Part shown: positions 58,501 through 64,000 of the stretch, in pieces | Layout: every line of letters starts with the position of its first letter | Position numbering within the stretch: the stretch's first letter is position 1 | Assembly (NCBI GenBank): GCA_024811115.1 | Contig: JAKOGH010000035.1 | Location: 124,001 to 188,000 of the forward strand | DNA from: Terana coerulea | Lineage: Eukaryota > Basidiomycota > Agaricomycetes > Polyporales > Phanerochaetaceae | Length of the DNA: 64,000 nt | Direction: 5' to 3' | Position numbers and translations under genes: made by a program | Notes under the pieces: generated by a model | Told to the model about the DNA's origin: nothing | The model's input: only the letters and a program-made list of their open reading frames with translations | The model's database searches: none

Positions 58501-58834
58501 CCCCTTCACCACGCAGATCTGTACTGAGACTGATGAAGGCCTCATAGTCGTCATTGATGAGCTTGACGAGTTCCTCTTTCAGGACAGCCAAGTAATCTCT
58601 GAGCTCGGAACGAAGGTCCGGTAACGATGTGTATGACCGCGACAGCAGAAAATCCTCGACATTGAAGTTTTGAGTCGAAAGGTATGGATTGTCGTGTGAT
58701 AGAGGTATGTACACAGGTAGGTCGTGATGCCCGCCCGCGTCACCGTGTCCTAGTTCGCGCACTTCAAGCTCTTCAGCTAGCCGCTCCAATTCCATGGGAT
58801 CTCGGGAGTCATGTTGCGGAGAAAACAGGCTCAT
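55534..58834 (-). CDS. COG2: Conserved oligomeric Golgi complex subunit 2
   Basis: COG2 belongs to lobe A of the COG tether, which keeps glycosylation enzymes in the Golgi by retrograde transport. The start MSLFSPQHDSRDPMELERLA at 58834 leads to the family signature NFNVEDFLLSRSYTSLPDLR, SELRDYLAVLKEELVKLIND, DYEAFISLSTDLRGEGARLE and RLKYPLG. The next exons read ELHNIQDAIQQKLQKRTEFR and AFLQLLLKISESVSRLESLL, a coiled coil. Mid-protein segments include LYNTILKFIDRDMKRIMEIA and NVVWSEIGKAIMDELGSVVF. The end is FLNAMQKTEESLRRLKKGKK ... LKELAHAPLSDD with the stop at 55534. Introns are short and numerous. No lesion was found in the parts I traced. Convergent with VPS8 over 92 bases. Confidence 0.9.
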
Positions 58835-59308
58835 TTGGGACCGAATTCACTGTGCGCGATTAGGCACTTAGATTGAACAGTCTGTTGGGAACGTATATTA
58901 GTTGGTTACTTTTATGCAACTCATGTAACGAACAGCACATACCTAGCATAAGAATCGCAAGGATCTTAATAAAGGAGTTTTTTGGGGCGACTCCGGCCAG
59001 GTGATGACAATGTTTGAGAGATTCCGTTCCAACGACGTGGTAAGGGGGGGAAGCAGAGTGGGGCGTCACTAGTTCACTAGACGCCAGCAGCCACCGACCG
59101 ATGCGGCACACTGACGCGCCTACTTCCTCATTGAGAATGTCCAGCGCAGACGGATCACTTGTCGTAAGTAGGTTGATTATCGCATTGCCTGTGTATAATC
59201 AGAAAGGAGGGCCGGAATATATAGTATTACAAACTTAAATATATCTATCAACTACATGGATCCGACAAAAGCCCCAAACAAAGACACAGGAATAATTTTG
59301 AATTCTGC
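58835..59308. other. Intergenic region between COG2 and DAO copy 4
   Basis: About 470 bases with the COG2 promoter and the 3' end of copy 4. A G-run (7-8 G) lies near 59045. Similarity to the left arm ends at about the left border of copy 4. No gene was recognised. Confidence 0.5.
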
Positions 59309-59366
59309 TCATATCGCACAGGCAGACCAGCCCTCCGACTTCAGTGGTGTGGGGACGACACCTGCT

Positions 59367-60811
59367 TCAGCCTCCTCCACCAAGACTCAACACATCTCCA
59401 GCACACCCAAAGGAGAGCGTAAATCCTGAGCCGCCCTGACCGTACGAGTGAACGATCTTGCTCAGCGAGCCGTCAGCCTTCCTCCGAAGTTCGCGCTCCA
59501 CCCGTACGTTCTCGCCACGAGCAGGCCGGAGACCTTGCACGATGGGCGAGTGAGGGTCAAGCTCGGCGTTCTCGAGCCCGGGCACGAAGCGGTTGCAGCG
59601 AGCGCGCATCCTGCGCATCTCCGGGCTATCGAGCGTCAAGTCGAGGTTGGGCTCGTGCGACTGGGCAATACCTACAGACCCAATCGTGATATGTCAGCAT
59701 GTGGGAGGATATATACATGAGTGATGTGACTTACCTCCTAGGATAAGAGTCTTGTCGTTGCGAGGCACGATAAAGACAATGCCGCCATCCTCGTCGCGCT
59801 TGCTGTAGTCGTTCGCAACGACAAGCGCTTCGGTGACCTTCGGGAACTTCGTGCCGTCGTTAACAACACGGATGAGCGCACCGCGCAGAGGGTAGACGGT
59901 CTTGTCGCCTGCCGCTTCGAACGCGCCGAGACCTGTGGCGTTGATGATGTATTGGGCTTCGAACCGCTCCAGGAGCTCGTCTTCGTGCTCGAGCAGGTCA
60001 CCAGAGATATGCTCAGTGACGACCTTGCCGCCCTTGGAGATGACCAGGGAGCGGAGCCACATCATATAGACGTCAGTGTCAACAACGGGGGAGATGTGCT
60101 TGTATGCATCGACAACGCCAGCCTCTTGGCTCACGGCGTGCTTTGTGACAAGCTTGGAGTCGCGTTCATAACCGGGAATCTGAACGCGCGTGAGTGACAG
60201 TACTAGCATACATCAGCAGGAGCGTTTGCACCTTTACGGCCTCTATCTCCAGCATCTTCTCATACTCTTCCTCATTCTGTTCGATCGGCTTGTCGAAGAA
60301 GAAGTTCGCAACCCGCAGCCTGATGCCGTGCCCAGCCTCGCCATCAATAGGAAGGATCTTATTCAGCTTTTCGAAGGCACGGTACGAGGTTTGGCACCAA
60401 GTCTTCGAGAGCGTGAGGGAGATCACGTCGGTGTGCCTGCCGCAAACAGCTGGGGGCCACTCCCACCTGGACCAAAATGTAAGTATGATCTCGACTGGTG
60501 ATGCTGTGGGGAAGGTACGTACAGGGCGCCTGCAATTTGAGAGGTGATGCGATTCTCAAGCGAAGCCCAACGCTCTGAGACAACCATGACCGAGTAGCCA
60601 GCATCCAGAAGTGCCCATGCATTCTATCATGTCCAATCAATATCTGCTCGCTAACAATGATGGAAATGCTCACAGTAAGACCGGTCACGCCGCCGCCGAC
60701 GATGAGCACTCGCTTGTCCGCGTGCTTGGACTGGTTCGGGTTTGGCCCTTGGCAGACGACGAGCTCGCCGGCCTGCTTGGCAAGGTAAATCTGGGGCGTT
60801 TGGACAGACAT
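59367..60811 (-). CDS. D-amino-acid-oxidase-family flavoenzyme with frameshifted C-terminus (DAO copy 4)
   Basis: Exons 60811-60674, 60623-60523, 60466-60232, 60179-59735 and 59671-59367 have good splice sites and encode the FAD motif RVLIVGGGVTGLT and the DAO signature VHSYGQGGSGF. Near 59384 one extra base (CAAGACTC where other copies have CAAGCTC) shifts the frame after GDVLSL, giving GGGG and TGA at 59367-59369. Without it the frame would run to TGA at 59309-59311 with an ending like copy 1 (about 20 more residues, PTPLKSEGW...). The catalytic core is complete, so the shortened protein might still fold, but loss of the last helix could matter. It is the counterpart of copy 3, yet lacks that copy's nonsense codon and exon 4 deletion. 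Confidence 0.8.
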
Positions 60812-62517
60812 TTCGAATTAGATTGTGAAGTAGAGGTGATGTCTGAGGTAGTACGTTGGAGGCGTTGAGTGTTGAGAGTAGAAGATGTGAGAGGAGGTGC
60901 TGATGAGAGTAGAGCTCTTGTTCAGCCGCTTTTAAGGCTCTAGCACTCCTATAGCACTCCCAAATACTGCAACCAATTTTAAGAGAGCCCGGCATCGAAG
61001 GGAAAAGACTTTTGCCTCACAGTACAAACATTTGACTGGTACTCCGGTGTAATTGACGCCATTCCAGGGTGCATTCATGCAAGGGTGCCTCTAATGGTAT
61101 CCATGCACCAGTACGGCCGCCTAGGCCAAGCTCCGTAGAGGTAGAGACGAGGCTTTCCCAAATTTTATTACCTGCTGACTATGGTCAAGACAGTCCACTA
61201 CAAATTCATTCAAAAATTGGCACTCACCGATTCTCTTGTTCTCGTGAGCGCTTGCACGAGGAGGACGCGGGTAGCCCGATGTAGGACAGCTTCTTGACGT
61301 GGCCATCGCGTCTTCCCCACGTTCGTCAACGAAGTCAAAATATTAGCTGACTGAATGAGATGGCTGAGCACCGATGCTCTAGGCACACAGCCGAGACACC
61401 GGAAACAGCGAATGGAATACTCGCTGGCTCGGTGCACATGTTCAGCCGGAGAGATGTCATGCCTTTACAAGCGTTTCGTCTACCAAATTACCCATTTTCA
61501 ATTCGAAAGCTCTGATGCATAGAGGTTAAAGCCAAGCTTTGCTTGTCAGTTCTGAGTGGTGGTCGAAAGCAAGGTGGAGAAGGACAGCGCACGGCGCCAA
61601 ATGGAGAAGCGTGAGAACGGCGTCTGTCCTTCTGTTTCGGGAGGGACGCCGTGGTGGCGTCGGTTTCTTCCCACCACCACGTTCTCAGAGACCACGGGCA
61701 CACAAAACTGGCCCAGAGCACAAAATCTATGTATATGACACGCACGCTGTCTCATAAAAGGGCAGATGCTACCTAAATGAGAAGGTGCGGTCAGCAAAAA
61801 AAGAGTTTTGGCTCATTCAACGGAAATGGTTAGAGACGCCCAGGCGGCCTTGCTGGCACTCGCAGATGACGCACTCGCTATCCACGTTCCCGAGGGCAAT
61901 ACAGTAGGGGTTTTTTCTCCGTGTGCCTAGAATGCGTGTGCTTGCTGTGGATGTAGCCGAAGCTTACTGGCGTCTGTCATCTCCGCACCGCGCTCTGCAG
62001 GAAGTCCGACAGAAACCAAACTGTCCAGATCTGAGATCACTCAGCAATTTAAGCTCGTCTGCCCTGAGATCCAGCCATTTTGAAAATACTTTGGAATGTT
62101 TGTCAAGTGAGTTCTTATAATTTTGACCTTGGTCCTTTCGTTCAGAAGATCCAGGCGCTCGAGACAATGACCAGATGCACGGTCTTCTCGTGCGGCGAAG
62201 GTCGTGCTGCTGTCAATTATCTGAATGTGTATGCCGTTCGTGCGCTGATGCATACCTCTGTTACGGATCAGAAGCCATTTTGCCGTGCTGGACGCCGTTG
62301 CATCTTTTCGGCCGTCTGCTCTCGTCTTGCCAGCTTTGATATGCACGGACCGCAAGACGCTTGCACTCTGTTGCGGTACAAACATAATACTATAAAGGCG
62401 AGCGACACGGCGCTGAGGTGAACGCAACAGCATCCCTTCCTTCACTTCTCCACTCACCTCCACTACTTCAGACACCCATAGCTCAAACCCCCACCACCGA
62501 CTACTACAAAGCGCACA
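60812..62517. other. Intergenic region of the right DAO pair
   Basis: About 1.7 kb between divergent copies 4 and 5, the inverted match of 8946-10650. It contains the conserved candidate intron (gtgagt...ttcag around 62106-62145, plus strand) and the TATA box of copy 5. One plus-strand frame (62080-62421) matches the left arm's 9295-9041 frame but starts within the candidate intron's neighbourhood and overlaps the TATA box. Confidence 0.5.
62391..62398 (+). promoter_or_regulatory. TATA box of DAO copy 5
   Basis: TATAAAGG about 120 bases before the start codon at 62518, in the same context as the box before copy 2. It lies within the 3' end of an upstream open frame, which is another reason to doubt that frame. 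Confidence 0.55.
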
Positions 62518-64000
62518 ATGTCTTCCCAAGCTACTTCCATGTCCAACGTCTACCTCTCCAAGGTCAACGGCGAGCTTGTTGTCTGCGAGGGTATCAACCC
62601 CAACCAATCAAAATACGCCGACAAGCGTGTGCTTGTTGTCGGCGGTGGTGTCACTGGTCTGACGGTGGGTCCCAGTGGATGAGCGTAAAGCACCGAGGCT
62701 GATTGTAGACTAACAGACTGCTTGGGCCCTGATCGACGCCGGCTACTCAGTTACAGTAGTCTCTGAGCGCTGGGCATCACTGGAAAACCGCATCACGTCT
62801 CAGATTGCCGGTGCTCTGTACGTCGTTGACAATTGCTGGACGCGACCCTCGTATGCTCACAAATGCTTGACAGGTGGGAATGGCCGCCGGCCGTCTGCGG
62901 CAGGCACACGGACGTCATTTCGCTGACGCTTTCCAAGGTCTGGTGCAAGACGTCGTACCGCGCCTTCGAGAAGTTGAACAAGGTGCTTCCGATAGACGGC
63001 CCGGCTGGCCATGGAATCCGGTTGAGGGTGGCGAACTTCTTCTTCGACAAGCCGATCGAAGAGAATGAGGAAGAATACGAGAAGATGGTCGAGATCGAGG
63101 CTGCCAAGGTACGGGGATTACTCTCGGAGTAATGTCCGTTCTAACCAATGGTGTGCTTTTAGATTCCCGGCTATGAGCGCGACTCCAAGCTGGTCACGAA
63201 GCACGCCGTGAGCCAAGAAGCCGGCGTTGTCGATGCCTATAAGCACATATCGCCAGTGGTCGACACCGATGTCTACATGATGTGGCTGCGCGACCTCGTT
63301 CAGTCCAAGGGCGGCAAGCTCGTGACCGAGCATATCTCTGGCGACCTGCTCGAGCATGAAAATGAGCTCCTGGAGCGCTTCGAGGCCGATTACATTATCG
63401 ACGCGACTGGCCTCGGTGCGTTTGAAGCCGCAGGCGACAAGACGGTGTACCCTCTGCGCGGTGCGCTCATCCGGGTCGTCAACGACGGTACAAAGTTCCC
63501 GAAGGTTACGGAGGCTCTCGTTGTGGCCAACGACTACAACAAGCGGGACGAGGACGGCGGTATCGTCTTCATCGTGCCCTCGCAACGACAAGACCCTCAT
63601 TCTTGGAGGTGCGCACCTGCTTTCGTTTTACACCGCAGCTCACCGAAGTGCTCTTTATTACATGCAGGGATTGCTCAATCACACGAGCCCAACCTCGATT
63701 CGACGCTCGACAGCCCGGAGATGCGCAGGATGCGCGCTCGCTGCAACCGCTTCGTCCCGGGACTCGAGAACGCAGGGCTCGACCCTCATTCCCCGTTGTG
63801 CAGGGTCTCCGGCCGGCTCGGGGCGAGAACGTGCGGGTGGAGCGCGAGCTTCGGCGGAAGGCTGACGGCTCGCTGAGCAGGATCGTTCACTCGTACGGCC
63901 AGGGTGGGTCCGGATTCACCCTCTCTTTCGGGTGCGCTGGAGATGTTCTTGGACTGGTGGAAGAGGCGGAAGCAGGTGTCGCTCCGACACCTCTGAAGTC
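62518..64000 (+). pseudogene. DAO copy 5, frameshifted and cut by the window end
   Basis: Exons 62518-62664, 62717-62817, 62874-63108, 63163-63608 and 63668 onward match copy 2 exon for exon. The FAD-binding motif and the SQIAGALWEWPPAVCG region are intact. Exon 4 is 446 bases instead of 445: an extra C at about 63577 (GTGCCCTCGC for GTGCCTCGC) puts IVPRNDKTLILGG out of frame. In exon 5 one base is lost at about 63795 (CCCCGTTGTG where others have CCCATCGTG-like sequence). The two changes lie over 200 bases apart, so the product would be wrong in between, including ...PEMRRMRARCNRF. The DAO signature can still be read later in the DNA (63886 on). The 3' end lies outside the window. Confidence 0.75.

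Larger units (their letters stand above)
59309..64000. repeat. Right arm of the inverted segmental duplication
   Basis: This is the reverse-orientation counterpart of 7433-12151: copy 4 (-) matches copy 3 (+), copy 5 (+) matches copy 2 (-), and the intergenic regions match in reverse. Intron positions and exon lengths are the same (for example exon 3 is 235 bases in copies 2-5). The arm continues beyond the window end. The inner ends of the arms are about 47 kb apart. Confidence 0.85.

Noticed and set aside
47000..58900. Possible functional cluster of membrane-tether genes (VPS8 and COG2, with VPS53 at 19 kb)
   Set aside because: They belong to three different complexes (CORVET, COG, GARP) and are interleaved with unrelated genes; chance proximity is sufficient.

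Overview
The window is nuclear DNA of a filamentous basidiomycete, most likely an agaricomycete. Genes are split by many short introns (mostly about 45-65 bases, GT-AG), sit on both strands in dense divergent and convergent pairs, and include purely eukaryotic functions: autophagy E2 ATG3, GARP subunit VPS53, CORVET subunit VPS8, COG2, topoisomerase I, a ribosomal protein and a complex I accessory subunit. No tRNA, rRNA, CRISPR array or intact transposon was seen.

Layout. 0-14.7 kb is an accessory region: the 3' part of a D-amino-acid-oxidase-family (DAO) gene, a 5'-truncated and frameshifted copy of the splicing factor CLF1, a decayed F-box gene, a head-to-head DAO pair, and a second F-box gene. 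14.7-24.5 kb holds ATG3 (-), a Yippee-like gene (-), a conserved fungal protein of unknown function (-), VPS53 (+) and an FAD monooxygenase (+). 24.8-33.3 kb contains two very GC-rich genes: a single-pass membrane protein (-) and a degenerate AAA/Mg-chelatase-like gene (+) with several frameshifts, separated by about 2.5 kb without a supported gene. 33.9-38.4 kb has RPS23 (-) and a tandem pair of homoserine-acetyltransferase-like hydrolases (+). 38.6-58.8 kb is a housekeeping block: CDS1 (-), TOP1 (-), a complex I B12-like subunit (+), ILV1 (-), a PHD-finger protein (-), VPS8 (+) and COG2 (-). 59.3-64 kb is a second head-to-head DAO pair; its right member runs off the end.

The most striking structure is an inverted duplication. 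The DAO pair at 7.4-12.2 kb, including its roughly 1.7 kb intergenic region, recurs in opposite orientation at 59.3-64 kb, with about 47 kb of mostly single-copy genes between the arms. Of five DAO copies only the one at 7.4-8.9 kb reads intact along its whole length; three others carry a nonsense codon or one-base frameshifts and the first is cut by the window edge. Other points are two introns present in one member of the hydrolase tandem but absent from the other, a GC-AG intron shared by both, and a recurrent pattern of one-base frameshifts in accessory and GC-rich genes that means either gene decay or unpolished assembly.

The genes do not form one pathway. The housekeeping genes are typical conserved neighbours; the DAO and F-box genes look like recent lineage-specific amplification. 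All calls rest on reading the sequence and on remembered family motifs; no database search was run.
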